In this document: piece after piece, positions 11,117 to 21,984 of the stretch | Layout: each line of letters starts with the position of its first letter | Position numbering within the stretch: position 1 is the stretch's first letter | Assembly (NCBI GenBank): GCA_026874595.1 | Contig: CM049311.1 | Coordinates: 21,940,676 to 22,004,675, forward strand | Direction: 5' to 3' | Source: Sipunculus nudus | Taxonomy: Eukaryota > Annelida > Sipuncula > Golfingiida > Sipunculidae | DNA: 64,000 nt | Notes under the pieces: generated by a model | What the model was told of the DNA's origin: nothing | The model's input: the letters and a program-made list of their open reading frames with translations, nothing else | Database searches by the model: none | Translations under genes and position numbers: made by a program

Positions 11117-12508
11117 CTATAGTCCGTTCCACCAACCGTGACACTAGTTTTTTTTGGGTTTTCTTCTCATCCTGGATTTATAATGTGTGTTCATAGCGGT
11201 ACGGCGAATGCTGAGAAAACGACCTAATTTTGTGTGAAGTTAGCGAAAATTGATGAAAAACAACTTACATCACGACGCCGAGTTGTTGTTTTTCTTTATG
11301 TGAGAACTGCAATGCCAACTCAGCGCTATATGTGAAAAATTTGCCGTCATAATGGAATGACGTAACCTTGACGTCACGGTCGTCGCGTGAAATTTTCTGA
11401 ATACACGTTATGAAGAAGCCAGCAGGTGGCACAGTGGTCAGCAGCCAAAGTTGAGCTCTTCTATTTTATAATACTGTATATGGCCGATTTTTAAATTGAT
11501 AGTGTACGGTACACAGAGCCCTGGTCATGGCTATGCCCGAAGCTTCATTCGTGTAACTGGTGGTATATGCGTGAAAAATCGCTTTGCTAGGCCCGTCAGC
11601 GCGTTTAGTTCTAGACTACAAGTTTTCTAGCGACAGCCGGTGCGAATCTATTCACATTTTATAAAAATTGCGAATTTTAATTCCCGTCAAATTAACGAAT
11701 AGAACGTTAACAAAAAAATGCAAAAAGTTTACAAAATTCCATGCGAATCTACGTATTTCAGGACCCCGAGACACCGGCACTGGCATCTTGTCATCCCTAT
11801 TTAAAATGAACTGGTCAGAATATTCGCCTAACTTTTTACCGCTTTGTGCGCACTTGCCTTGCAATATGGGCGATCCCATTTCAAGGTTGGGACGACCCCG
11901 CACACTTTAGATTATTTTATATACTAAAGATTTATCCTAGTCCGTACGCGCAGGTTTGGACTAAATTTTTGCTCAAAATTAACATTTTACACAAATTGTT
12001 TTTTTGTCATAATCACTGGATATGTGTCCCATAAAAAAAGGTAGTGCATGGTAATGAATATATATGTTTCTGGGATCGCCAATAAATGCAGATTTGGCCT
12101 AAACACATTAATTTAAATCCATTTCCAAGGAAAATCGTCCAAAAATCAACGCAAGGCAGGCTTGGTACCATGTTAATCAAATACTGTGCTTGCGACAGTT
12201 GTTATTAGTATTGATTTAAACTTTGCCAGAAAATGTAATTTACATATATATAAATGACTGTATGAGGGCGAACATAGTTCACTGAAAAAAATGCCCGAGC
12301 TTGAAATTGACACGAATGGATTGCGCGACCCCCGCTCAGAGAGCCACCGGTGATACATTGTAAAAGAAAATCGCTGGTGCTGCATGCCCGGTACACGTGC
12401 CTGGGGGAAATCTAGGGCACACAGGCACAAGTTTCTGGCGTTTTATTATTATTGTTATTGCATCGCCTTTGACCAAAAGGATATTACCCTTTTATCTATA
12501 TCTAAAAT

Positions 12509-12540
<32 letters not shown>

Positions 12541-13069
12541 ACTTTATTTAGAAATCGCGTTCTTTTATGAGGAATACGACACTTTTTAGCCGAGATATCA
12601 AAATAATTTTATTGTTAATTTAAAAAGAAATTAAGTGTCTTGTATTCTCAAACTTAAAAAGGATCTCCTCTGACTCTGAAACAATGTACAGTCGTGTAAC
12701 ACGTGCTATATACATGTAACTAATGACAGTGATGTACTGCTGCATTTTATTATTGATTGACCACTCCACATAGCCAAACAGCTGGAACCTCCCACCTGCA
12801 AAATGGAACACCGCTTATGACGTCACGCGCGTGCGAGGCAGAATCAAATCAGTTGACCAGGCACAAAATGTCGTAAACGCCTGCAGAGTTTCTCCTGGAT
12901 TTTGATTTTTGTTCATTACAGGCTATTCATCTCGGGTATGTGGCATTTTTCCTGTCAGAAAATTAGGTCGCGTTCTAATTTAACTCCTCACCAAAAATCT
13001 TTTTGTTTTGATTCTGATTCAAAATATCGCGAAAAAACCTAGTGTCACGATTGGTGGAACGGAGTATAG
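11117..13069. mobile_element. non-autonomous TIR transposon, about 1.95 kb
   Basis: The left end CTATAGTCCGTTCCACCAAC continues as CGTGACACTAG. The right end is its inverted copy (TATACTCCGTTCCACCAAT continuing as CGTGACACTAG). The inverted repeats are about 35 bp with few mismatches and are flanked by TATA, consistent with a TA or TATA target duplication. No transposase is encoded. The interior contains a 30-bp poly-G run and AT-rich filler. It sits inside the intron between exons 11 and 12 of the fusion gene. The family is uncertain (Tc1/mariner-type TA insertion is possible). Confidence 0.75.
12509..12538 (+). repeat. poly-G tract
   Basis: About 30 consecutive G inside the TIR element. 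Such a run can form G-quadruplexes and is prone to length error. Confidence 0.95.
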
Positions 13070-13248
13070 TTTTTTTTCTTAAGAGAAAGCCTATCTGGCA
13101 ACAGAAATGATCGTCTGGTTCCAACTATCCTCCAGTACACTGAAACACATACCTAAATTAATAAATCAATTATTACTGACATAAATGTAAGATTATACCT
13201 GCACATTGAATGTAAAGGCCATATCTTTCAAAACAATTGCATACTCTC

Positions 13249-13251
<3 letters not shown>

Positions 13252-13304
<53 letters not shown>
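13252..13304. repeat. (TA)n microsatellite
   Basis: More than 25 TA units directly next to a tRNA-like sequence at 13305-13400, as in a SINE tail. Confidence 0.95.
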
Positions 13305-13307
<3 letters not shown>

Positions 13308-13400
13308 ACGAGGATAATATTTGTCGATCATGGATTCGAACGCATGTCCGGCGTTAAAACAGCTTCACTAGCATAGCAAGATTCACTTATATGAGATAGT
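13305..13400 (-). mobile_element. possible tRNA-derived SINE remnant
   Basis: On the minus strand a box-A-like TAGTGAAGCTG is followed by a perfect box B, GTTCGAATCC (13330-13339). The sequence then runs into the (TA)n tract. The spacing is shorter than in an intact tRNA, so this is a SINE head or degraded tRNA rather than a tRNA gene. Confidence 0.4.
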
Positions 13401-13439
13401 TCGTTCCGTTTTGTATGTCGCTATATAAGTATAACATAC

Positions 13440-13499
13440 CGGTTCTTCCCCTTGTGTTTCGCTCTCCACATCCACGTTCTGTGTTTCAGCCGCCGTCGA
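13440..13499 (-). CDS. fusion gene exon 11 (20-residue repeat exon)
   Basis: 60 nt, acceptor CTTTTTAAG, donor GTATGT, phase 0. It encodes STAAETQNVDVESETQGEEP, acidic and low-complexity, one of three equal-length linker exons between the C19 and C48 domains. Confidence 0.7.
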
Positions 13500-13875
13500 C
13501 TTAAAAAGCAAATGACCCGACTTTATAAATTAATCAATCTTTACCTTCGTGGGTGAAGGTACCCACATTATATAATGTCTACTATTCTGTAATTTCAATA
13601 ATCATAGCTTTAACATATCGACCGGTTTCTGGCATGCATGCCATGGTGTTACAATAAGCTTACAATTGACACACCTCTGGATAATACTATATGTTGGAAA
13701 CCCCGAGAAATTGTGTATATATCTATTTTTATATCGCGGCGTTACATTAAAGAGAAATACATAATCCTTAAATAGTGCTAGTTTAAATTATTACAAGCAT
13801 ATAATTAAGGTGTCAACTTAAATAAATTGTTTCGGTTAAAACAAAGTTATGTGTATCGGAATCATGTAAACATAC

Positions 13876-13935
13876 CGGATGTTCAGGTGTGGGGTCACTG
13901 CCAATATGGACTCCCTGGTCTTCGCTTGCCAAATC
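13876..13935 (-). CDS. fusion gene exon 10 (20-residue repeat exon)
   Basis: 60 nt, acceptor TTTGAAAG, donor GTATGT, phase 0. It encodes DLASEDQGVHIGSDPTPEHP. It shares length, phase and the terminal Glu-x-Pro pattern with exons 11 and 12. Confidence 0.7.
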
Positions 13936-14020
13936 CTTTCAAACAAAAGAGGGACATTTATAATATTTCTTTACTTAAAACCTAAAACCATAAGATACGA
14001 AATGTCCGTATCCATGATTT

Positions 14021-14024
<4 letters not shown>

Positions 14025-14080
<56 letters not shown>

Positions 14081-14081
14081 A
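14025..14081. repeat. (TC)n-(TA)n compound microsatellite
   Basis: About 18 TC units followed directly by about 10 TA units, within an intron of the fusion gene. Confidence 0.95.
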
Positions 14082-14647
14082 GTATAAGTATGTTATATAC
14101 TTTGTTTTTCAATAGGCTTAATATAAAATTTCAATAACTGAAAAAATGACTGGTATACAGTAACCTGTAAATTTCATTAGTTGTTTTCAAAAATATGTTA
14201 TAATTATCAGATATACACATGAATACAGAGATTGATCATTATAATATGCATGTCGCATGGCCCACGTGGATCACGTGGCACATATGCTTTCATATTCTCG
14301 GACGGGACGTGTTATATTGTTTGGACACCGTTCATACGTCCAGTAGCTGTTGCTCTGAAATGTTGGCAGATTAAATACTATTAAAATCGATATCGGTATA
14401 ACGGTGAAATGGTGGTTTACCCATAGTTGGATTCGATGAATAATTGATCTTCCTATTTTGTAGTAAAGATATTTTATTTTTATTATAGCGTTTTGCGAAA
14501 ATTAAGCACAACTTAACATTAGGAAATATAATACCCATATCTGTTTCACAAGCATAACGCATTTTCCTTTGGCTCTTACTCAGTATTCTCGAAAACATAT
14601 ATATCTATAGGTGTGTGTGTTTGTTTATGGATGTGAGCCAACCTTAC

Positions 14648-14671
14648 CTCTGGTATAGTTTCTTCAATCTT
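14648..14671 (-). CDS. fusion gene exon 9 (micro-exon)
   Basis: Either 24 nt (KIEETIPE) or 21 nt (IEETIPE), depending on which of two AAG acceptors is used. The donor is GTAAGG. Both choices preserve frame. The acidic, proline-ending content resembles the neighbouring linker exons. Confidence 0.45.
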
Positions 14672-15468
14672 CTTGTATAAGAAGATGATTGATTCGGTCC
14701 ACAAGGTTGATTGTGTATGCATGAGGTACAATTAATGTATACGTCATAGAAAAAAATATTTTTATCCTAATAACCTTAGTTTTTTTATATGGAGCTCGAG
14801 GCCCCCCCCCCCCCTGTGTGAGCTGTATTATATATATATCCTTGTATCTATCTCATTTAGCGGTTATTCATTTATTATGTGCAAAGTTATTATATTTATC
14901 TACAGTTAATCACCTTCTTATTCATACATATAAGATATTATAAAAAGCTATGTGTATAAGATCGCAACTTTTCTTTACTGAAGCGGGAAGTCATTAAATG
15001 ATGAAACTTTACTTGGTAATGTCACCGCCTCCGTCCCCCCCCCCCCCTCTATAAAAATGTATTTGCGTGTGATTGAGGCAAAGCTTTACCTTTATCACCC
15101 CTATCAACCTTTACCATCCCCGTTGCTTCTCTAAATAACTTGCAATCATGTTGTTCATGATTAATAATCACACACACACATACAAATATATATATTACCA
15201 TGCATTCATTGTATACCCAGTAACAGCGTCCCATGTTATCGAAAATATGGATCCGCCAATGAAAAGCGAGATTGTTGCATTCTATCTCAATTAACAACTT
15301 AAACGTTTATTATGTTGTTGTCTTTTTATGAAATGAATATATGAGGTTACAAGTTTGATCTTGCGAGATTTTATAGAATGAAATAAAACCGTGAGCACAA
15401 ACTTAAGTAAATTATTTAGATCAATTTTGCTATCAGATAAAATTTGTTCCGTGTTTATGTTTTAGTAC

Positions 15469-15556
15469 CTGCGTAATCAATGATCCTAGTAGACTCTGAT
15501 CGTGCTCCTCAACCCTTTCATCATCGGCCAATATTGACCTGCCATCTTCCGTTATT
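15469..15556 (-). CDS. fusion gene exon 8: end of C19 domain
   Basis: 88 nt, acceptor ATAGAACAG and donor GTACTA. The translation ITEDGRSILADDERVEE is the USP strand pair after the His box; the Asp-Asp of LADDERV corresponds to the conserved W-x-x-x-D-D-x-x-V that carries the third catalytic residue. The one-base opening fits the two-base end of the His-box exon. The usual Trp is Ser-Ile here. Confidence 0.75.
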
Positions 15557-15843
15557 CTGTTCTATAAACTTAAAAAAAGAAATAAAAAAAAATAAAAATA
15601 GTCTTATGACACACTGTGGTTGGCTTTATATTTACGGGGCTCAATTTTCGCGCTCAGGCAATTTTTCATAGTTTCACGGGGATTCCCTTTTCGCAATGGG
15701 GCATATATCAATATTTTACTAAACAATTATTGGTATGAAGTCTCTATTGCACAAAGGTGTTTTGCTCAAACAAAAAAAAATGACTGTCAATGCCGGAACC
15801 TGGCGATGCCGCTTCAAAGGGGCATTGGATTCACAGATTGGCC

Positions 15844-15844
<1 letters not shown>

Positions 15845-15911
<67 letters not shown>
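15845..15911. repeat. (TA)n microsatellite
   Basis: About 33 TA units, one of the longest tracts in the window. Confidence 0.95.
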
Positions 15912-15914
<3 letters not shown>

Positions 15915-17400
15915 CCTCTTCTTTTTCCTGATCATATCATGTTCAGATTACGTACCAGAAACATCGTTCCATGGATATAACATTATGGTTACGGAAGCGG
16001 CCATATCTCTGAAGCGGCCACGCACGGAAGGTCTGCCTGATACCCGCGAGTTAGTCCGCCACGTACGGACTCCATTTATCTGTGATATGGAGTCCGACCG
16101 TCTGGCGGTGAGAGTTCACCCTGCCGTTCATGGAAGGACCTGTAACATGAATTACCACTGCTTGTTGTGCGATAGAGAAACAATCTTGTATTTATATATA
16201 GAAATAAACTTTTTATGTATCGAATTAAATCGATATATCACCTTTATGTGCGCCTGTAAATGTTTTTTTTTTTATCCTTTGAACTGCCGGGGTTCAGATG
16301 TTGCAAGCCAACTGGATACCACCGGAAAAGGAATCCCATGCAAATTAGGCGGGCAATCTATGCAAAAGATGGATTCAGGGGGGCTTTTCCCAGGAATGCC
16401 AGTGCCGTGCACTAGGATAGACCATATTTTCATAAGCATCCTTCCCATCATACATCGCTTGTTGTCAATGATGCTAAATTCCTATTGGTTGTTCCCACCG
16501 GAAAGCGCCATCGGCGAGACGGAGACGATGCAATATCTGACTTCATCCAGAGTAAGTGCCCATACTTTATTAATGCTGATCATCCAGCAAAAGTTTTGGT
16601 CCCAACGGAGTCTAAGCATCTGTAACAATTATAATATGTGGGGTTTGTTTGGTGTCCTCACGCTTCACAAGGCATACACGTGTCTGAGGGTCTGTACGGA
16701 TCCGTACAAACTTAGATAGTATAGACTCTCCCCGCCAGAGGCTGCAGCGCTTGTATTGTTTACTATATATGTCAGCGCTGCAAGACTGCAGGTCACGTGG
16801 TCCTATTTGTTTACATGACCTGGGGTCACCAAGCCCTGAACCTGAAGGAGAGTAGTAAATGGTCTGGCTTTCTCTGGTTGGCTCTAGCCATCATGTGCTG
16901 GAGCATCAAAAACACCCCATTGTTTGATTTTTAAGTATGTTAAGCATAATTCCCAATAAAATTGACAGTATTGGTCAATTTGTTTTAAATCTATGGCCAA
17001 TCAAAGAGATGTTGTCCAAATGCTTGTTTGGGACTGCTTGGTGGGGTATTTTGGGCTTCACTGCATTCGGGCCAGGATGGTTAAAAAGGAGATACACAAG
17101 CCCCCTTTTTCTTGGTCAAGTTTGACTGAAGAAACAACAAATTCTCAGGTAAAAAAAAGTTTTATATCAGAATTTATTTTGAAAATTATTTAAAAGAGGC
17201 CCAAACCTCAGGTGTTTTATAGATGTTATATAGGGAAAATAAATACAACCACGTGTCCTGCAGCAACCCGCGAGTGTGAATGTGAAGAAAGAGCAGAGTA
17301 TCTCTAAGCGGCGAATGATCAGATCGACCGCCAGCCGACAAAGCGTAAGCGGGGAGAGTTCGAGCACTTCGACCAAGACAATTGGCTTGCGATCCCAATT
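15912..17400. other. intronic stretch of higher GC, probable inserted element
   Basis: Between exons 8 and 7 the base composition rises. 15994-16026 has a direct repeat of GAAGCGGCCA, and 16066-16096 holds a perfect 10-bp stem, CGGACTCCAT / ATGGAGTCCG. The plus strand is open from 15985 to 16719 (244 codons), but the translation is low in familiar motifs and crosses a poly-T run. A GTAAGT at 16553 on the plus strand could be a splice donor. I could not identify the element or its ends. Confidence 0.35.
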
Positions 17401-17790
17401 AAATAAATAAAATTATTCGTGCAGAACTGCTGGTGAGAATCAAGCATTTTTTTACATAAAACTAGATCGTGGATATGTTGCACGCCGCGATAAACATGAT
17501 CGTTATTTGGATTATGTTTATTTTCAACAAATGCCCGTAACTGCCACCTGGTATAAACGTTTTGATGAAATATATATTTGAAGCGGTAAGTATCGCTGTG
17601 CAATTACTGATCATCGTATAACCTTCAATTGACATTTTCCGTTTCAATTTTATACATTTAGCAATATACGCGTTTTTAACACTTCTGTAATACGTATAAA
17701 CACAATAATTAGATGAACACACAATTGTTTTAATTAGAAGTTATTAGTGTAAATCACACACACATAATATGTACTGCTTTGCATTGATAC

Positions 17791-17828
17791 CTACAGTGTC
17801 CGCTGTCCAGATACATCTCGTGGTGGCA
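17791..17828 (-). CDS. fusion gene exon 7: USP His box
   Basis: A 38-nt exon, acceptor ACATATTTCAG and donor GTATCA. It encodes CHHEMYLDSGHC. After the preceding YQLRAIM this reads as the USP motif Y-x-L-x-A-(V/I)-x-x-H...S-G-H-Y, with the final Tyr changed to Cys. The catalytic His (SGH) is kept. Confidence 0.75.
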
Positions 17829-18641
17829 CTGAAATATGTAATGAAAACAGTCATATTTCTTTACATTTACTGGCCAGGTTTTCATTAAATGATCGAGCGA
17901 TATCGAGTGGGAGTATGGCAGAGAGAAAAAAGTCATTTTTACCAGATTTACATATACGGAGAATATGAATATATCGCCTCCCGGTTAAATAGCGAACATC
18001 GAAATGATATAATATACTTGTAAGAACTGGGACATAAAGCTGTCTATTATTCCGTACAGGCACTGTAACATGTTCCAGGTTTTACCCTTAATACTGGGTA
18101 AATGTTGTTTCCCGTGTGAATCTAACATAAATTTAACATTTAAATTTAAATCATCACTTCATGATCGTTTCACATCGTTGCAAGTGCCTCCCATACCAAC
18201 GCACACACAAATGGTATTTCTGTAACATGCTTCAGACACGTTATAAAAAATGTTATTTTTTGCTGTCTTACAATTAAGGTTATTAAGAAACAAGTTGAAG
18301 TGTGAATAGATTTTTATTGACGTTATTACGTGTAAGCCCCAGAGCTCAGTTGTCCTCATCTGTATTAACCACAAGTATAATTATTGAATAAATAAAGAGT
18401 TTGATATGTTGTCAGAGGTTGCCTGTATCGCTGATATTTGTAAAAAAGATTTCATTTAAACATGCCTAACAGAGATTCATGGTTAAAACAAATGCAATTA
18501 ACCCTTTCAATTTAAAAAAATTGTAGCTTTTCCTGTATGTAAACGTCATATCTAACCCAGCTATAATAAAATATGACCGTTACTCTATTTGCTGTACTTG
18601 ATTTATACATGTAACCATTAAAGATAAATGCCAAAAGTTAC

Positions 18642-18720
18642 CATAATTGCTCGCAGCTGATACTTGCATTGCACCGATCCTGCCGAATCAGCGAAAACGT
18701 ATTGCCCCAAGTCTAGATCC
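18642..18720 (-). CDS. fusion gene exon 6: USP core strand
   Basis: 79 nt, acceptor TTTATTGCAG, donor GTAACT. It encodes DLDLGQYVFADSAGSVQCKY and QLRAIM. L-D-L...Y...Y-x-L-x-A is the segment just before the USP His box. The single leading base completes Arg with the previous exon. Confidence 0.8.
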
Positions 18721-19164
18721 CTGCAATAAATTTAGAAATATATATATAAACTTTTAATATGTGTATTTCTTCATGCCTAAACATATAATGAACACGACAT
18801 GATGGCATACTTTCTTCGTACACAGATCTTTTTCAAATTAGTCAACCCGTCGAAATAGAAAAATGATGTATAGGATCGAAAAAGTGGTTTAAATATATAA
18901 AAAATATATGTTTATGAAAACATTTATGCACATTCTGTATACATTAAGAAATTATTTTGTCAATGGGGTGGTGTGATCGCCATTATTCACGTTTTGGCCT
19001 TTTAACCATTGTGAAAACAGGGCTTTACATTAACAGATAATTAAAAAAAGTGTGATAGGCTTTTACCATAACCATGCCAAAAAAAAAAAACAAAAAAAAA
19101 AAAAAAACAGAAGGGTCCAAATAATGTAATATAGTTCTTCATCACATGGCACGAATACAAGTAC

Positions 19165-19314
19165 CTTTGAACGGTTGTTTTGACACATTTTTTCCGACAT
19201 TGACCTCTTTCATCATTATACATTTTCAAAATCTGGATGGTTAGAATGTCTGGTGCAGAACGCACAAAGAACTGTTTTGCATGGGTCTGTTTTCTGTTAC
19301 ATGCTTCGCAGAAT
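19165..19314 (-). CDS. fusion gene exon 5: USP zinc pair 2
   Basis: 150 nt, acceptor TTTGACTACAG, donor GTACTT. It encodes FCEACNRKQTHAKQFFVRSA followed by PDILTIQILKM. CxxC with the following K...P-x-I-L-x-I-x-L is the second zinc-ribbon pair and core strand of ubiquitin-specific proteases. CRKKC later in the exon is extra. One leading base joins AT of exon 4 to give Ile. Confidence 0.85.
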
Positions 19315-19798
19315 CTGTAGTCAAATCATAGGACATGGGAATTAGTTAAAAAATGTTTGGTAATATAATAACATGATTTGTAATAGTAATCGACACAGTA
19401 TTCATTTTTTTAGATTAATCCTCAATGTATGATATTGTTTTTATAAGATAAAACCTCGAAAATGAAACCCAATGCAGTGAGTAAGAGCTAGCATGTGTAC
19501 ATGGTCCAACATTATACCACTATTTGTCTATAATGTATAGTTCGTACGTGGTGTTTACATCTGCATCATGGTAAACTGCTGCTCTGGTATATACAAAAAT
19601 GCAAGTCGCATATAATGATAATTTTTCCCGAAAATATTACGTTAAACGCACATTGTGGACATAAATCTCATATCGAATTGACATTGTTTGTAGCACAAGT
19701 GTTTATGTTTTTAAATTGCATATTATCAAGGTGTTATCGATTAACAGATATATGCAACACCTCAAACAAAGAAAAGTGTATATATAATGTGCACTTAC

Positions 19799-19920
19799 AT
19801 TTCATTCGGAAAGGTCAAAACCTCCTCTTTGAAAAATTCGGCCACATTACCTCCCACGCTTTGGGACATGTATGCAACTTCACACGGCAGCAAGCTTTCT
19901 GTATGACCAGACTCTGTCGT
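19799..19920 (-). CDS. fusion gene exon 4: USP palm/finger linker
   Basis: 122 nt, acceptor TATTGTAG, donor GTAAGT. It encodes TTESGHTESLLPCEVAYMSQ and SVGGNVAEFFKEEVL. The S-V...L..F..E..L pattern is the helix between the two CxxC pairs of a USP domain. I preferred this donor over the GTAATG at 19850-19845 because it keeps the phase with exon 5. Confidence 0.75.
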
Positions 19921-20192
19921 CTACAATATGGATATTTTAGACATGTACAGCTGAAGCTTCGAATAATTTGTATATATGCAGGAAATGACCAAGGATTGCT
20001 TCTTGAAGCATGGATAATTTGTACTGAAGCGGAAATTCCCATCCTCTAAACTTATATCTTTTACTTAAGGTGTTTTATATAAAAGTAATATAAGCAATAG
20101 GCAATCAATAACAAGAAAGTATATAATTATTTGTATTGTAATGTTGATGGTGATATTATATAGTCACATGGATGATTTTCAAAAATGATAAC

Positions 20193-20349
20193 CTTGTTAC
20201 AAGTCATGCACTGTCGTCGGTCACAGAGACGTAACGTTGTGGTCTGTCCAGGTTTTGAGAGCGTTTGCAGCATAAATCGCACAAATGAGCCTGGATCCAT
20301 CTGCGCTCCTCGGGAATAGTCAGGTAAAGGACACGTCGTGTCAAATGTT
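20193..20349 (-). CDS. fusion gene exon 3: USP QD-helix and zinc pair 1
   Basis: 157 nt. The acceptor is the AG of TTTCAGAG, so that the one-base opening matches the two-base end of exon 2. The donor is a weak GTTATC. It encodes QMDPGSFVRFMLQTL, equivalent to the Q-D-x-x-E-F-x-x-x-L-L helix of USPs, then CDRRQCMTCNK with the first CxxC pair. In the usual motif Glu precedes Phe; here it is Ser. Confidence 0.75.
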
Positions 20350-20604
20350 CTCTGAAAAAAAAAGGAATAGGCATAGCATTTAACATCAATCTTTATTGTG
20401 TTAAGTACCTTTACTATCATGTTATGAAATGCGAACGTCCAGTGACGAGTGTGTGTGTGTATCGATCCGTTTTAAGTATGTTAAATAATTAATATTGAAA
20501 CTAATTTTGGTTCAAATAAATTATATCCCCTAGCACACGCAGCTTCCCTTTGCATGACATTGATATGATTTTTTTTTGTTCGTTTCCATATTTATTAATT
20601 ATAC

Positions 20605-20730
20605 CTGGGATTATCTTTTCCGAAAAAAAGAAACACCAGAAGTGGAATCGGGTCTAAGACTGAAGATTCTGTTTCATCTCTCAGTAGACGCAGCATGTCC
20701 AATGCTATAGATACTCCTGTATTTTCGTCC
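20605..20730 (-). CDS. fusion gene exon 2: USP segment after Cys box
   Basis: 126 nt, acceptor ATATTTTCAG, donor GTATAA. It encodes DENTGVSIALDMLRLLRDET and continues to LLVFLFFGKDNP. Only one frame is open. It needs one leading base from a preceding exon ending on two, and neither copy of the Cys-box exon supplies that. Using the internal AAATACAG acceptor instead would fit the 21985-23170 copy. Confidence 0.65.
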
Positions 20731-20956
20731 CTGAAAATATGTCCGTATTCATATGAGTACAATAAATTACATCGCTAAATTTTATAAAGTTAATACCTGT
20801 AATATGCGCTTAAAGTAAATAATTCATGTCAAACATGATGTGTCAATATTCCGTAAATTAGTACAAATGTAGATTATTATGAAATATAAAATAATTGCAC
20901 CATGTAAAATTTTCGCAATATGTTAAAACTAGATTTGCAAATGTTATCATTCAACA

Positions 20957-21984
20957 CAGTGTGCGATGGGTGTGGTTTGGCTATAGGACAAAATTACGGT
21001 CACGTGCTTGAAGCTAACATGTGTTTCTGTACTCACCTGCTGGCAAAAGGAATGTATAAGCGCCTGCAGTGAGGAATTCATCCAGCAGTTCTGTTCATTG
21101 TTGAGAATTCCTGGGCCACATGGTTGTATACTCATTCTGGGTGGGAATGTGCCGTGTATGAACTTTGTTCTTCGGGTTGCGTGCGTCGCCTGTCCGTCGT
21201 CTGTCGTGTCTGGTTTACGTTTTGCGGTGCGAGATGTTTGTGTTGTGTGTGTATATTTGTCCTCACTCTCTTCCGTTGATGAAAGTGTGGTCTTACCTGT
21301 GGGCATTGTTTTGCCTGTTGGCAATGTCTTACCTGTTACACTTGTACGTGTTGTGTCTGTTTTTTGTTTGCCACCTGATCCCTTTTTTTTGTTGTTCCGG
21401 TTTCTTTTTTGGTTTCTTTAGAGGTATCTTTGGTGGTACGGAATGATATTTTCCGGCTCTTTTCTCACTCTTTCCTCTTTTTGGAGTCCAGCCCTCAACG
21501 AGGTGTACTGAATCTTCATCAATGCCCTCCTCTCTCGCCTTTTTCTGTTTTCTTTTTGGTGTTTTCTTTTCTGTCTCCTCTTCATAGCGTATCAACCTAC
21601 CTGGTAAATTTGAGTAAAGCAACTGGATGAATGTCCCTACAGGTATTTTTAATTTACTTTGTAGGGTGTCAGTCTTTACTGCAAGAAACCAGTTTTCTAC
21701 CTCGGCGTTTGACAGCCGTGGTGCAGGTTGGGATTCTTCTGTTCTTCTAATCAGTAGGGCCGTGAAAAATGGCACCAGATGCATGTAACCATGATGGGAC
21801 GTACATATGAAATCCGTGTGGAATTCGTTATCGTCCAGTGACTCATCCGTGCTACTTAGGCTGGCGGTGTCCATTACATCGTCAAAAATTGCAGTGAACG
21901 GGCTCTGATCTCTAAAAGTCTGCCCAGTTTCTTCACAGTGATGCAAGTGTGATTCTTCACTCGACTCTTCTTCCTCCGACACTT
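20957..21984 (-). repeat. tandem duplication, copy 1 (about 1,028 bp)
   Basis: Nearly identical to 21985-23170 apart from a 157-bp insertion in the latter. The unit runs from the SEEEESSEES acidic segment of the transposase-like exon through the USP Cys box, the GTGAGT donor and about 75 bp of intron. The junction at 21984/21985 fuses intron sequence directly to coding sequence. Confidence 0.92.
21037..21984 (-). pseudogene. duplicated 3' part of long exon with USP Cys box
   Basis: The frame opens with SEEEESSEESHLHHCEETG and passes a basic stretch (EKKTPKRKQKK). It breaks at a run of eight A (minus strand) near 21388. In the next frame it continues through TGKT repeats to LNNEQNCWMNSSLQAL and CQQ, then a GTGAGT donor. 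QNCWMNSSLQAL is the USP Cys box; its nucleophile codon is at 21087-21085. As it lacks its own acceptor, it can be used only if read through or spliced from within. The exon ends in phase 0, which does not match exon 2. Confidence 0.7.

Noticed and set aside
13305-13400. Genuine tRNA gene
   Set aside because: Box B is perfect, but the box A to box B spacing and arms do not make a cloverleaf, and a (TA)n tail follows, as in a SINE.
15985-16719. 244-codon plus-strand frame as a gene
   Set aside because: No recognisable domain, crosses a poly-T tract, and composition changes midway. Kept only as an unassigned insert.
21008-21421. 137-codon plus-strand hydrophobic frame, with a copy at 22036-22482
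   Set aside because: It is antisense to the duplicated Cys-box exon. The Leu/Val/Cys-rich look comes from complementing Lys/Thr/Glu-rich coding sequence.
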